Of a stretch of DNA of 26,241 nucleotides, positions 8,311 through 15,136 are shown one piece after another. The translations under genes were made by a program, and so were the position numbers. The notes beneath the pieces are model-generated. The model had not been told where the DNA came from. It worked only from the letters and a program-made list of their open reading frames with translations, and searched no databases. Each line of letters opens with the position of its first letter. Position 1 is the stretch's first letter. This stretch comes from a bacterium (lineage in GTDB: Bacteria > SM23-81 > DAOVCL01): positions 1 to 26,241 of the forward strand of contig JAOZPP010000040.1 in NCBI GenBank assembly GCA_029932675.1, given 5' to 3'.

Positions 8311-9246
8311 CTACCTAAGCAGGATCATCCTCCCCGTGGCAGAGTAAGGGCCGGCTTCGATGCGGTAAAGATAGATGCCGCTGGAAGCGCGATTCCCGTT
8401 TGCATCGCAACCGTCCCATTGCAGGCTATAGCTACCTGCCAGATGATATCCCTCATTGAAGGTGCGGACTACCTCCCCGGTGACATTGTAGATTTTTACC
8501 CTCACCTCCCCCGGAGCAGTCAAAGTATATCTGATCTGGGTTTCCGGGTTGAGGGGATTGGGGTGGCTTTGGACGATGATCCGCGGTTCCGGAGAAGCCA
8601 TCGGGGGGGAGATTTTAGGCTCATTCTCTGGCAGTTCAATACCATAGCCTCTGAGCATCTCAGTTACTGCTTTACGGGTCTCCTCAGGGGAGGCGCCCTG
8701 GCTGTGCATCCCTTTTACCTTCTCCTGTACTGCCTTCCTCTGTTCAGGGGTGAGCTGAAATAGGAATCTCCTGGGACCATTTGGGAACCCTCTACCCCAC
8801 TTCTCCGGCACCTCGATACCATAGCCTTTGAGCATCTCGGTTACTGTTTTATGGATCTCCTCAGGGGAGGCACCCTGATCCCCCATCTCTTTCACCTTCT
8901 CCCGAAGGGCCTGCCTCTGCTCGGTGGTGAGTTGGGAAAGGAACCTCCTGGGGCCACGAGGGAAGCCCTTACCCCAGTGCTCTGGCAGCTCGATGCCATA
9001 CCCTTTAAGCATCTGGGCCACTGCGGAGTGGACCTCCTCAGGGGAGGCGCCCTGATCCCTCATCTCTGCTACCATGGACCACAGGGCCTGCCTCTGCTCC
9101 TGAGTGAGGCTGGTCCAGAGCCCCATTCTGAAATGGCCTCTATCGTCTGGAGCATTTTGGTTTTGCCCCAAGACATCGCCCGCCGGGCCGACGATGAGAA
9201 TGGCGAAAAGAACCAGGATCCCCATAAATCTCCGATACGCTTTCAT
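8311..9246 (-). CDS. Secreted protein with three LTxxQ/QGAS repeats and FlgD-like C-terminal domain
   Basis: 311 residues behind an excellent AGGAGGT. Signal peptide at about 1-27 (MKAYRRFMGILVLFAILIVG...). Three tandem repeats begin at Leu47, Leu106 and Leu165, exactly 59 residues apart. Each reads LTxEQR, helix, QGASPEE, helix, MLKGYGIE(L/V)PE, and the first two continue into WG(K/R)GFP.GPRRFL. LTxxQ is the hallmark of Spy/CpxP-type periplasmic proteins. Residues about 222-311 form a FlgD-like/type IX-like sorting domain with HPNPLNPETQIRYTL, VKIYNVTGEVV and ASSGIYLYRIEAG. In other bacteria of this kind this domain directs export or surface attachment. Probably a secreted or surface-bound Spy-like protein; the gene lies mid-operon, 9 bp after the small DUF5659-like gene. 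Confidence 0.85.
   Translation of the reverse strand: MKAYRRFMGILVLFAILIVGPAGDVLGQNQNAPDDRGHFRMGLWTSLTQEQRQALWSMVAEMRDQGASPEEVHSAVAQMLKGYGIELPEHWGKGFPRGPRRFLSQLTTEQRQALREKVKEMGDQGASPEEIHKTVTEMLKGYGIEVPEKWGRGFPNGPRRFLFQLTPEQRKAVQEKVKGMHSQGASPEETRKAVTEMLRGYGIELPENEPKISPPMASPEPRIIVQSHPNPLNPETQIRYTLTAPGEVRVKIYNVTGEVVRTFNEGYHLAGSYSLQWDGCDANGNRASSGIYLYRIEAGPYSATGRMILLR
8623..9108 (-). repeat. Three tandem 177-bp coding repeats
   Basis: Units begin at 9108, 8931 and 8754 (reading leftwards) and encode residues 47-105, 106-164 and 165-208 of the protein above. The third is shorter because it runs into the linker before the FlgD-like domain. Similarity is high at both the protein and DNA level, which suggests fairly recent internal duplication. 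Confidence 0.85.
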
Positions 9247-9255
9247 CTTGACCTC

Positions 9256-9498
9256 CTATTTGGTGGAAATTATCTTCTTTAAGTTCCTCAGTTCATTATA
9301 GAACCGAACGAAATCGCTGTTGATGAACTCTACCTTCAGTTGCTCGATCTCTCCATCGGTCTCGAAGGTAAAGTGAGCCTTTGATTTCTTTTGATCTGAT
9401 TTGATCAGGCGATAACCCTTTAGCTTTAGATAGGCCGAAAAGGCTAGGTCATCTGTGGTGATGTGATTGATCTTGATTTGATGGGATTTCTGCTTCAT
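9256..9498 (-). CDS. Small DUF5659-like protein
   Basis: 80 residues from the ATG at 9498, which has GGGGAGAG about seven bases upstream; a GTG at 9546 would add 16 residues but has no Shine-Dalgarno. The pattern 'TTDDLAFSAYLKLKGYRLI', then 'HFTFE', then 'FINSDFVRFYNELRNLKKII' resembles DUF5659 proteins, a small uncharacterised family. No signal peptide or membrane helix, so probably cytoplasmic. It is nine bases upstream of the repeat-protein gene and therefore likely cotranscribed. Its role in an envelope-stress cluster is not obvious. Confidence 0.7.
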   Translation of the reverse strand: MKQKSHQIKINHITTDDLAFSAYLKLKGYRLIKSDQKKSKAHFTFETDGEIEQLKVEFINSDFVRFYNELRNLKKIISTK

Positions 9499-9583
9499 CT
9501 GTCGCTCTCCCCTCAGTAGATTTATCTGGTTTGTGTTATCAGCCACTTGTCAGGGAAGAGTTGCTTGCCGATTTTCCTTGCGA

Positions 9584-10102
9584 TTACCTATCCTCCTTGG
9601 GGCCAAACGGGTCCTTGCGTGGGCCTTTCCCCTTCGGCCATTTATGAGCTGGTATCATTCCCCTTCCTTGAAGCCTGTGTTCAAACATTTGCAGTAGTTT
9701 CTCCCGTTGTTCCGGGGTAAGGATCGCCTTCCCCTGCAGGATACCTCTGATGGCTTCTTTCTCCAATATGATCTGTAACCCCCCAATTTCCTCGATCAGT
9801 TGATCGATCCTCCCGCTGTCCGGCTCATCCGATCTCAGCTCCTCCAGCAGTGCCTTCCTCTTCTCTCGTAATTTTAAGCGGAATTTGTCGATCTGTTTAT
9901 CGAAAGCGGCACGTTGCGCCCTCAACTGGGTAATCTGAGAATCGCTCAACGCCAACTCGTGGCGCAGGAAGTCCAATGAACAAGGAGGACCGTAAGGCCT
10001 CTTTGGTGGTCTGAACAGGCGATTGTGGAAGATGGTAACCAACGCTGATATGTTCACAATAACCAGTATGATAACCCCTAAGAGGAGCAATTTTCTTTTC
10101 AT
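9584..10102 (-). CDS. Membrane-anchored Spy/CpxP/CnrX-like periplasmic protein
   Basis: 172 residues, start supported by AGGGGT eight bases upstream. An uncleaved N-terminal helix (about 4-25) would anchor it with the rest in the periplasm. The body is almost all helix, with paired motifs LSDSQ (52-56) and LTPEQ (128-132) typical of the Spy/CpxP and 'heavy-metal resistance' (Metal_resist) families, joined by a long charged helical hairpin (about 57-125). The C-terminal tail is rich in Lys, Pro and Gly. Related proteins are ATP-independent chaperones or metal sensors that control an anti-sigma factor (CnrX). Its position 11 bp after the anti-sigma gene fits the sensor role. No clear CnrX-style metal-binding His/Met set is visible. 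Confidence 0.82.
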   Translation of the reverse strand: MKRKLLLLGVIILVIVNISALVTIFHNRLFRPPKRPYGPPCSLDFLRHELALSDSQITQLRAQRAAFDKQIDKFRLKLREKRKALLEELRSDEPDSGRIDQLIEEIGGLQIILEKEAIRGILQGKAILTPEQREKLLQMFEHRLQGRGMIPAHKWPKGKGPRKDPFGPKEDR

Positions 10103-10113
10103 AATCTATACCC

Positions 10114-10587
10114 CTAATTGTTTTGCCCTAGGCTCACATAAAACTCCCCCACAGAGCCGGCTGGGAAGTCATACAAGCTGCCTAAGTTCTCGTCGACGAA
10201 CTGCTCTACCGCACTGTTAATCTGTTCACTTGATTGGATTACCCGGGGAGTTGATAGGCTGCCAAGCTGATAGCCGAAGAAGATCCCAATCAGTATGGTG
10301 GCCAGAGCGGCAATGGGCCGCAACCAGCGCTGTCCATCTCGAGCAAGGGGTAGAGCCCTCTTCCCTTCAGCCGCGCTAATCCGCTGTTCTAACCTCGTCC
10401 AAAAAAGGGGTGAGAGTTCAATCCCGGTGGGCTCCTCCCAGGCTTGCCAGGCCTGAGTAAACCCCTCCACCAAATCTGTACACCTGTTACAAGTTTGCAG
10501 GTGGGCCTCGATCCTTTTCCTTACTTCTGGCGGAAGTTGTCCTTCAACGACCCCAACCAGATTTTTTCGCACAAATTTACAGTCCAT
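10114..10587 (-). CDS. Anti-sigma factor with zf-HC2 zinc finger and one membrane helix
   Basis: 157 residues. The N-terminal zinc-binding motif has Cys3 and H29-x3-C33-x2-C36 ('HLQTCNRC'), the ZAS/zf-HC2 signature of anti-sigma factors. A single membrane helix lies at about 91-109, leaving about 48 residues outside. Such proteins hold an ECF sigma factor at the membrane until an envelope signal releases it. The partner sigma gene lies 60 bp upstream. That gap carries a second copy of the predicted ECF promoter element, so anti-sigma and downstream genes may be induced separately from the sigma gene. Confidence 0.9.
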   Translation of the reverse strand: MDCKFVRKNLVGVVEGQLPPEVRKRIEAHLQTCNRCTDLVEGFTQAWQAWEEPTGIELSPLFWTRLEQRISAAEGKRALPLARDGQRWLRPIAALATILIGIFFGYQLGSLSTPRVIQSSEQINSAVEQFVDENLGSLYDFPAGSVGEFYVSLGQNN

Positions 10588-10610
10588 CCCTTCTCATCCT
10601 TTCATCTTAT

Positions 10611-10640
10611 TTGACACCCCCTCCGGTCAAAAACTTGCGG
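10611..10640 (-). promoter_or_regulatory. Predicted ECF sigma promoter, copy 2 (before anti-sigma gene)
   Basis: On the minus strand CCGCAAGTTTTT, 11 bases, GTGTCAA. Both boxes are identical to copy 1 at 11273-11302 with the same spacing, while the 11 bases between differ. Counting from GCAAG to GTGTC the gap is 16 bases, the usual -35/-10 distance of ECF promoters. It ends 23 bases upstream of the anti-sigma start codon. Confidence 0.7.
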
Positions 10641-10647
10641 CTTATCT

Positions 10648-11223
10648 TTAAATCCGGTCTATTAGGGGAAGTAACTTTTTCTGCAGGTTAAGCTTTGCCC
10701 GATGTATCAGTGATTCCACTGCAGCCAGAGAGGTGCCTAAAACCTCGGCGATTTCCTGATAGGAAAGCCCCTGGTACTTGTGCAGGGTTATTGCCGCCCG
10801 TTGCCTTTCCGGTAGAGCATCCAAGGCCAAACTTAGGATTCTCTTTCTCTCCTTGCTTTCTATCACCCTATCTGGCCTATCTTCCGTCTCTGTCTCAAAG
10901 GGATAAGCGTTCCCACCCTCTTCCTGCTTCCAAAAGGCAAAAATATCTAAAAATCGATCCCACTTCCGCTTGCGGCGCCAGTTCAGGGAAAGATTGACTG
11001 CTATGCGGTAGAGCCAGGTGGAGATCTTCGATTCGCCACGGAATCCCTTGGCTTCTTGATACACTTTGATGAAAACCTCTTGGGCCACATCCTCAGCATC
11101 TTGCCTGTTGCCGAGTAAACTATAACATGTGCTTATAACCAGGGTTTGGTAGCGCTCGACTAAAGTTTTGAATGCAGTATGATCTTTCGCCGCAATTTTT
11201 TTAATCAATTCATTATCGTTCAT
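10648..11223 (-). CDS. ECF-type RNA polymerase sigma factor (RpoE/SigW-like)
   Basis: 191 residues with only sigma regions 2 and 4, the ECF layout. Region 2 (about 15-88) includes 'DAEDVAQEVFIKVY' (42-55) and 'KISTWLYRIAVNLSLNWRRK' (66-85). Region 4 (about 131-185) includes 'LDALPERQRAAITLH' and the helix-turn-helix 'LSYQEIAEVLGTSLAAVESL'. It is the first gene of the nine-gene minus-strand block and is followed by its likely anti-sigma factor. An identical bipartite element lies about 50 bp upstream of this gene and again before the anti-sigma gene, suggesting autoregulation. Confidence 0.95.
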   Translation of the reverse strand: MNDNELIKKIAAKDHTAFKTLVERYQTLVISTCYSLLGNRQDAEDVAQEVFIKVYQEAKGFRGESKISTWLYRIAVNLSLNWRRKRKWDRFLDIFAFWKQEEGGNAYPFETETEDRPDRVIESKERKRILSLALDALPERQRAAITLHKYQGLSYQEIAEVLGTSLAAVESLIHRAKLNLQKKLLPLIDRI

Positions 11224-11272
11224 AGAACCTTGAGATTGTGATGGAGCAAAATTTAATTTTCCATCTAAATAA

Positions 11273-11302
11273 TTGACACAAAAGGCAAGGAAAAACTTGC
11301 GG
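11273..11302 (-). promoter_or_regulatory. Predicted ECF sigma promoter, copy 1 (before sigma gene)
   Basis: Minus strand CCGCAAGTTTTT, 11 bases, GTGTCAA, located 49 bases upstream of the sigma factor start. It shares 19 of 19 box positions with copy 2. The plus-strand TTGACA inside it is not followed by a -10 box at usual spacing, so it is not a good sigma-70 promoter. The assignment to this sigma factor is inference from repetition and position. Confidence 0.7.
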
Positions 11303-11427
11303 AAATATTAGAGACTCCATTAGAGTTGAGTATGAGAATGATGGATATTGCCTATGATCGTTTATCTTCTCTGGTTATTAAAAAACTCTGACCTCGAGAA
11401 GAGAAGGAAACATTTTGACCTTCACCC

Positions 11428-11456
11428 TTGACAGGAAGGGGGGATCTCATTATCCT
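11428..11456 (+). promoter_or_regulatory. Sigma-70-type promoter for the PAP2 gene
   Basis: TTGACA (11428-11433), 17-bp spacer, TATCCT (11451-11456). Transcription would start near 11463, giving a leader of about 210 nt before the PAP2 gene. Confidence 0.65.
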
Positions 11457-11462
11457 ATAGGC

Positions 11463-11672
11463 TAACCCTGACCTTTGGCATCTCCAAGAAATCTCCAAGG
11501 GTGAGGGGATATTTGCAGTTCCGCACTCATGGTTATGCATAGGTGCGGAATTCAAGGGGTAAAAGCAAAGCCATCCAAGCAAGGGGAGAATTGCGGAACG
11601 CCAGAGGAGCGAGGGCCCCTAAGGAAAAATAGCGGGCGCAGCAAGCTAAGTCACTTTACTTGGAGGATGATC
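11463..11672 (+). other. Structured 5' leader of the PAP2 gene
   Basis: About 210 nt between promoter and start codon without a convincing gene. TTCCGCAC (11519-11526) can pair with GTGCGGAA (11543-11550), while GTTCCGC (11518-11524) can instead pair with GCGGAAC (11593-11599), so two exclusive folds exist. GAATTC/GAATT and GGGG/CCCC tracts add further pairing. No known riboswitch class is recognised; GCAAAGCCA at 11565 recalls the GEMM core but the rest does not fit. Confidence 0.4.
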
Positions 11673-12575
11673 TTGATAGGATTAAGTAAGACAAACAAGG
11701 AGAGAGCGCCATTTCGTCCTGTAGATATTGCCACTATTTCCTATGTGGTCTTGATGGGGACACTCATCCTCTTCTTTCACCAGAATCTAAGGGCTTGGGG
11801 GGGATATGTCTTCATCCACTACTTCTCTTCCCTTCTCATCTACCTTTTTTTGCGCCAATCCAGGAGGTTCAAGTCTCCCATTTTGATATTTCTCAGGGAT
11901 TGGTATCCAGTGCTCTTATTAGCCCCTATGTTTGAGGAGTTGGGCAGGATAACCACCATCCTCTTCCCCTACTGGGCAGAGGTTCCCCTGATGAGGCTTG
12001 ATCACCTCATATTTGGAGTACATCCCACTGTTTGGTTTGGTAAAATCGCTCGCCCTTGGCTTACCGAATATATGGAGTTTTCCTACTTTATGTATTTTCT
12101 GCTCATCCCCATTGGCGGTTTCCCCTTATACTTTAGGGGAAAAAGAAACGAGTTCAATAAATTTCTCTTCAATGTCCTCTTAGCCTATTACATCTCCTAT
12201 ATTGGATTCCTTTTCTTCCCGGCCAGAGGCCCATGGGAGACAATGGTGGGACTCCACTCTGCCCCCTTGACCGGAGGATTTTTTTTAGGCTTGGTAAGAG
12301 ACATCCAGGCCATGGGCTCAATTCATGGAGGATGTTTCCCCAGTTCCCATGTGGCTGCCGCCTTTGCTGTCCTTTTCTCGGCAAAAAGATATGAAAAACC
12401 TATCTTTTGGGTCCTCCTCCCTATAGTTTTCAGCTTAGCCATTGCCGTAGTCTACACCCGCTACCACTATGCGGTGGATTCCATAGCTGGGGCACTTGTA
12501 GGAACAGCCTGTGCCTTTGTGGGACCGAAGATCAGCAACAAATGGGAAAATCGAGGGCTACAGAAACAGGAGTAA
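11673..12575 (+). CDS. PAP2-family integral membrane phosphatase/transferase
   Basis: 300 residues from a TTG at 11673, which has GGAGG at 11662-11666 with six bases between. An ATG at 11667 abuts the Shine-Dalgarno, so TTG is preferred. About six membrane helices. Conserved PAP2 residues are PSSH (223-226) in 'GGCFPSSHVAAAFAV' and TRYHYAVD (262-269), whose His265 and Asp269 are the usual catalytic pair. The layout is closer to the inositol-phosphorylceramide-synthase/Aur1-like branch than to classical PgpB. It probably handles lipid phosphates or head-group transfer on the periplasmic face. It converges with the MFS gene, six bases apart. Confidence 0.83.
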   Translation: MIGLSKTNKERAPFRPVDIATISYVVLMGTLILFFHQNLRAWGGYVFIHYFSSLLIYLFLRQSRRFKSPILIFLRDWYPVLLLAPMFEELGRITTILFPYWAEVPLMRLDHLIFGVHPTVWFGKIARPWLTEYMEFSYFMYFLLIPIGGFPLYFRGKRNEFNKFLFNVLLAYYISYIGFLFFPARGPWETMVGLHSAPLTGGFFLGLVRDIQAMGSIHGGCFPSSHVAAAFAVLFSAKRYEKPIFWVLLPIVFSLAIAVVYTRYHYAVDSIAGALVGTACAFVGPKISNKWENRGLQKQE

Positions 12576-12581
12576 TGCCCC

Positions 12582-13847
12582 CTAAGTGTCCAGATGGCTG
12601 GTTCTGCCGCAGAATATCTTGCGCAACAATATGGGATTCCCTGGCTCTCTCACCCTGATGAGCAGAAGGAAAAACCCGGCTAAGCCAATAGCTGTCGAGA
12701 TCAAAAAGGCAACTTGTGGCTTGAAGGCCCATATAACTCCGCCTATTGTAGCAGCAGGCATCACCGCGAGACCCCGGAGGGCATAATAGATCCCTACAGC
12801 CTCTCCCCGAATTTCCTGAGGGGCCAGGTCGACAATCAGGGCCTTGCGCGGAGGTTCCCCTATCTCCCGCAGGCCAGCGACCATGAAGGCAAGGACAAGT
12901 CCGATAAAACTCTTGGAGAAAAAGAGAACAAGGGGGAACATAGGGAGAAAGAGAAAGGAAAGGGCCACAAACGGCAGACGACTTCCCCGATCAGCTAAGC
13001 GAGCGATAGGGATATAGCTGAGGATGGAGATAACCATTTGCAGCCCGGTAAGAAGGCCATATTGAAAGGCCGTTGCCCCAATGGAGTCCATTACCCAGAA
13101 GATGACAAATATCTTCACCAACCGATCTCCAAACCTCACTAAGCAGTCCGCACTGAGGAGGGATTTTAAGGAGGGGTTAAGTCCCTTCCACCTGGCTAAG
13201 GGGGAGCCGGATTTCCGTTCCTCACCAATTTGGGAGAGGGTCTCCGTATAGTATCTTTTCTGGAGGAAAACAACTAAGGCGGTAAGAGCTAAACTAATGA
13301 TCAATCCCAATCGAATACCCCCCTTAATCCCATACTTTCCTAAGAGAATCCCGCCAAGTGGTGGAGCAAGCACGATGGGCAACCTCTTCAGGATGGATTG
13401 GACAGTAAAGCCCATCGCCCTCTTTTCTCTGGGGAGTGAATCCCCGATGAGGGCGAAGATAGCGGGCTGGGCTAAGCTCAGGCCCATAGCGAAAAGTAGG
13501 CCAACGAAGATAAATGACCAATGGGGGGCAATAAGGTAAAGGAGATAGCCCAAGAAGCCGATACCAGTGAAGATGACTAAGGCGTTCTTTCTCCCTATTC
13601 GGTCAGTTAAACGGCCTCCCGGGTATTGGTAGATGGTGTCAACGAACTCCTGCAGAGTTCCAAAGACCCCTACCAAGCCTATACTCGCTCCCAGAGTCCG
13701 CAGATACTTGGGAAGGAATTTGGCCCAGAGGTTCTCACCACAACCAAGGAGGAAGGTAGAGGAAGCAAGAACTATGATGTTTCTCTCCAGGGCAAAAAAA
13801 TCCCGTATGCCTGGAAATTTCTTGGTAGCCGGTTGGGTCCCTTTCAT
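12582..13847 (-). CDS. Major facilitator superfamily transporter
   Basis: 421 residues with about 12 hydrophobic helices. MFS motif A appears as 'GGRLTDRIGRKN' after the second helix and a degenerate copy 'ARLADRGSRLP' in the second half, separated by a charged central loop (about 205-225). Members export drugs or small metabolites by proton antiport, but the substrate is not readable. Start has GAGGG nine bases upstream. It overlaps no neighbour but ends six bases from the convergent PAP2 gene, with no terminator between. Confidence 0.9.
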   Translation of the reverse strand: MKGTQPATKKFPGIRDFFALERNIIVLASSTFLLGCGENLWAKFLPKYLRTLGASIGLVGVFGTLQEFVDTIYQYPGGRLTDRIGRKNALVIFTGIGFLGYLLYLIAPHWSFIFVGLLFAMGLSLAQPAIFALIGDSLPREKRAMGFTVQSILKRLPIVLAPPLGGILLGKYGIKGGIRLGLIISLALTALVVFLQKRYYTETLSQIGEERKSGSPLARWKGLNPSLKSLLSADCLVRFGDRLVKIFVIFWVMDSIGATAFQYGLLTGLQMVISILSYIPIARLADRGSRLPFVALSFLFLPMFPLVLFFSKSFIGLVLAFMVAGLREIGEPPRKALIVDLAPQEIRGEAVGIYYALRGLAVMPAATIGGVIWAFKPQVAFLISTAIGLAGFFLLLIRVREPGNPILLRKIFCGRTSHLDT

Positions 13848-13864
13848 AATATTGCCCTCATAAG

Positions 13865-13893
13865 AAGTTACTTAATCAAATACACTTTATCAA
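13865..13893 (-). promoter_or_regulatory. Possible promoter of the MFS gene
   Basis: Minus strand TTGATA (13888-13893), 17 bp, TAACTT (13865-13870), ending 17 bp upstream of the start codon. Both boxes are imperfect; the only support is their spacing and position. Confidence 0.4.
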
Positions 13894-13908
13894 GAGATTT
13901 CCTTCGCT

Positions 13909-14259
13909 TCATGTAGAGGGAGTTCCTGTCCTTTGACTCCCCGCCAATTCATCACTGAGCCATTTTAGATACTCCTTACTTCCCAGGGTAAGTGGAACCC
14001 CAACTATCTCCGGTGTTTCATAGGGATGGATCTCCTTGATGACTCTCTCGATCTCCTTGTAAAGGGATCTCTTGCTTTTGATGATGCACAGCCACTCTTC
14101 TGCTGATTCAACCCTCCCTTTCCACCAATAGGTGCTCGTTATTGGGCCGACTATCTGCACACACCCAGCCAGCTTCCTCTCTACCAGGATCTTGGCTATG
14201 TTGCTGGCATCTTCCCTCTTCTCGGTGGTGGTAAAGACCTGGATATTTGCTGGCCTCAT
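13909..14259 (-). CDS. cutA: CutA divalent-cation tolerance protein
   Basis: 116 residues from the ATG at 14259, preceded by a perfect AAGGAGGT; the longer open frame upstream covers the promoter. Matches CutA throughout: 'IQVFTTTEKREDASNIAKILVERKLAGCVQI', 'ITSTYWWKGRVESAEEWLCIIKSK' and the motif 'HPYETPEIVGVPL' (about 83-95). CutA forms very stable ferredoxin-like trimers and is linked to copper and divalent-cation tolerance, though its exact job is unresolved. A short tail of about 12 residues (SQRTGTPST) follows the conserved core. It is encoded upstream of the MFS gene on the same strand, separated by 61 bp. Confidence 0.95.
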   Translation of the reverse strand: MRPANIQVFTTTEKREDASNIAKILVERKLAGCVQIVGPITSTYWWKGRVESAEEWLCIIKSKRSLYKEIERVIKEIHPYETPEIVGVPLTLGSKEYLKWLSDELAGSQRTGTPST

Positions 14260-14291
14260 AGATAAACCTCCTTGAGTTAAACTCTTGTTTG

Positions 14292-14320
14292 AATTTAGCC
14301 AAAGGATCAGGGAAAAGCAA
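14292..14320 (-). promoter_or_regulatory. Possible promoter of cutA
   Basis: Minus strand TTGCTT (14315-14320), 17 bp, TAAATT (14292-14297). The -10 ends 32 bp before the cutA start and the Shine-Dalgarno lies between. Confidence 0.45.
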
Positions 14321-14518
14321 GGTTTAAATGGGCTGGTCATCCTTCAGTTTTCTGTAGATTTCGTTGTGAACGCCTTTTGGCTTGCAAAAGTATAGAATAG
14401 GTGTGAGTTGAAACGACCTAATTGACCGATTATTCGATCGAAGACAGTTCCTTAACACCTGTTGATACCTGCGTATTTATAAAAGATTCAGGTTTCTCGG
14501 CTGTCTCAACAAAAACAC

Positions 14519-14547
14519 TTGACAAGAGATGGTCGAGCTTTTATAGT
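14519..14547 (+). promoter_or_regulatory. Sigma-70-type promoter of the broken coiled-coil gene
   Basis: TTGACA (14519-14524), 17 bp, TATAGT (14542-14547). The gene starts at about 14580. The rest of the 14260-14579 gap shows nothing except this and the cutA promoter. Confidence 0.6.
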
Positions 14548-14579
14548 TGATTTGGAGAGGGAAACCAAGAAGACAATTC

Positions 14580-14908
14580 ATGTTGAAGGAAAGAAGGGAA
14601 TTGGATGGAAGAGGAGTTCACCCTGAGGATAATTTTGAGACCCTTCAGAAGTTTGGCCAGGAGAACAGAGCACGGTTTGGCCAAATAGATAAGCGTTTGA
14701 TAAGTTTGACGGCCGCTTTGAGCAAATTGACAACCGCTTTGACAAAATGCAAAAGTATATGGATCAAAGGTTTGATGAGGTTGAGCGAAGGTCTGAAAAT
14801 TTGGAGAAAGATGTCCAGGAGATTAAAGGGACGCTGAAGATCATAGAGGCCAAGAATGAGGCATACAAGCGAAAGTTTGAGGTCATTGGGAAGGATACCT
14901 CGGCCTGA
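14580..14908 (+). pseudogene. Small coiled-coil protein gene with a one-base frameshift
   Basis: The first part, from the ATG at 14580, reads MLKERRELDGRG..ENRARFGQIDKR. At about 14695 the coding pattern moves to another frame and continues as FDKFDGRFEQIDNRFDKMQK, then DQRFDEVERRSENLEKDVQEIKG, ending at the TGA at 14906-14908. The repeating 'RFxQID/RFDKM' pattern spans the junction, so one base seems lost between CG and TTT. Intact, it would be about 110 residues of nearly continuous coiled coil, a type common in many genomes without known function. No clear Shine-Dalgarno is seen. Either a real pseudogene or a sequencing/assembly error; the unshifted frame stops at 14837. Confidence 0.65.
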
Positions 14909-14966
14909 GAAAGGTACCACCTCTACCTTTCATTGAGCGCTAAATCGTGGATAAGTTAAAAAGTTG

Positions 14967-14995
14967 TTGACACCGAGGGAGAAATTTTTTAAAAT
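14967..14995 (+). promoter_or_regulatory. Strong sigma-70-type promoter of tRNA-Gly
   Basis: Consensus TTGACA (14967-14972), 17-bp spacer, TAAAAT (14990-14995), with the tRNA beginning 11 bp after the -10. It is the only clear promoter before the downstream der operon. Confidence 0.8.
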
Positions 14996-15005
14996 TTGAT
15001 ATTAG

Positions 15006-15077
<72 letters not shown>

Positions 15078-15088
15078 CTAACCGAGGA

Positions 15089-15117
15089 GGGGACAGGGAT
15101 TCTGTCCCTTTTTTCTT
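15089..15117 (+). terminator. Intrinsic terminator after tRNA-Gly
   Basis: GGGACAG (15090-15096) pairs with CTGTCCC (15102-15108) around a five-base loop, followed by TTTTTTCTTT. The next gene starts only 20 bp later, so this element probably limits read-through into that operon. Confidence 0.85.
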
Positions 15118-15136
15118 TAAGGACCAAAGGTAAGGG

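Noticed and set aside
11565-11573. GEMM (cyclic di-GMP) riboswitch suggested by GCAAAGCCA
   Set aside because: The two-helix core and the tetraloop/receptor parts of GEMM are not present around it.
14967-14979. TTGACACC before tRNA-Gly as a third ECF element
   Set aside because: The other half AAAAACTTGCGG is absent, and the site is a complete sigma-70 promoter in the tRNA direction.
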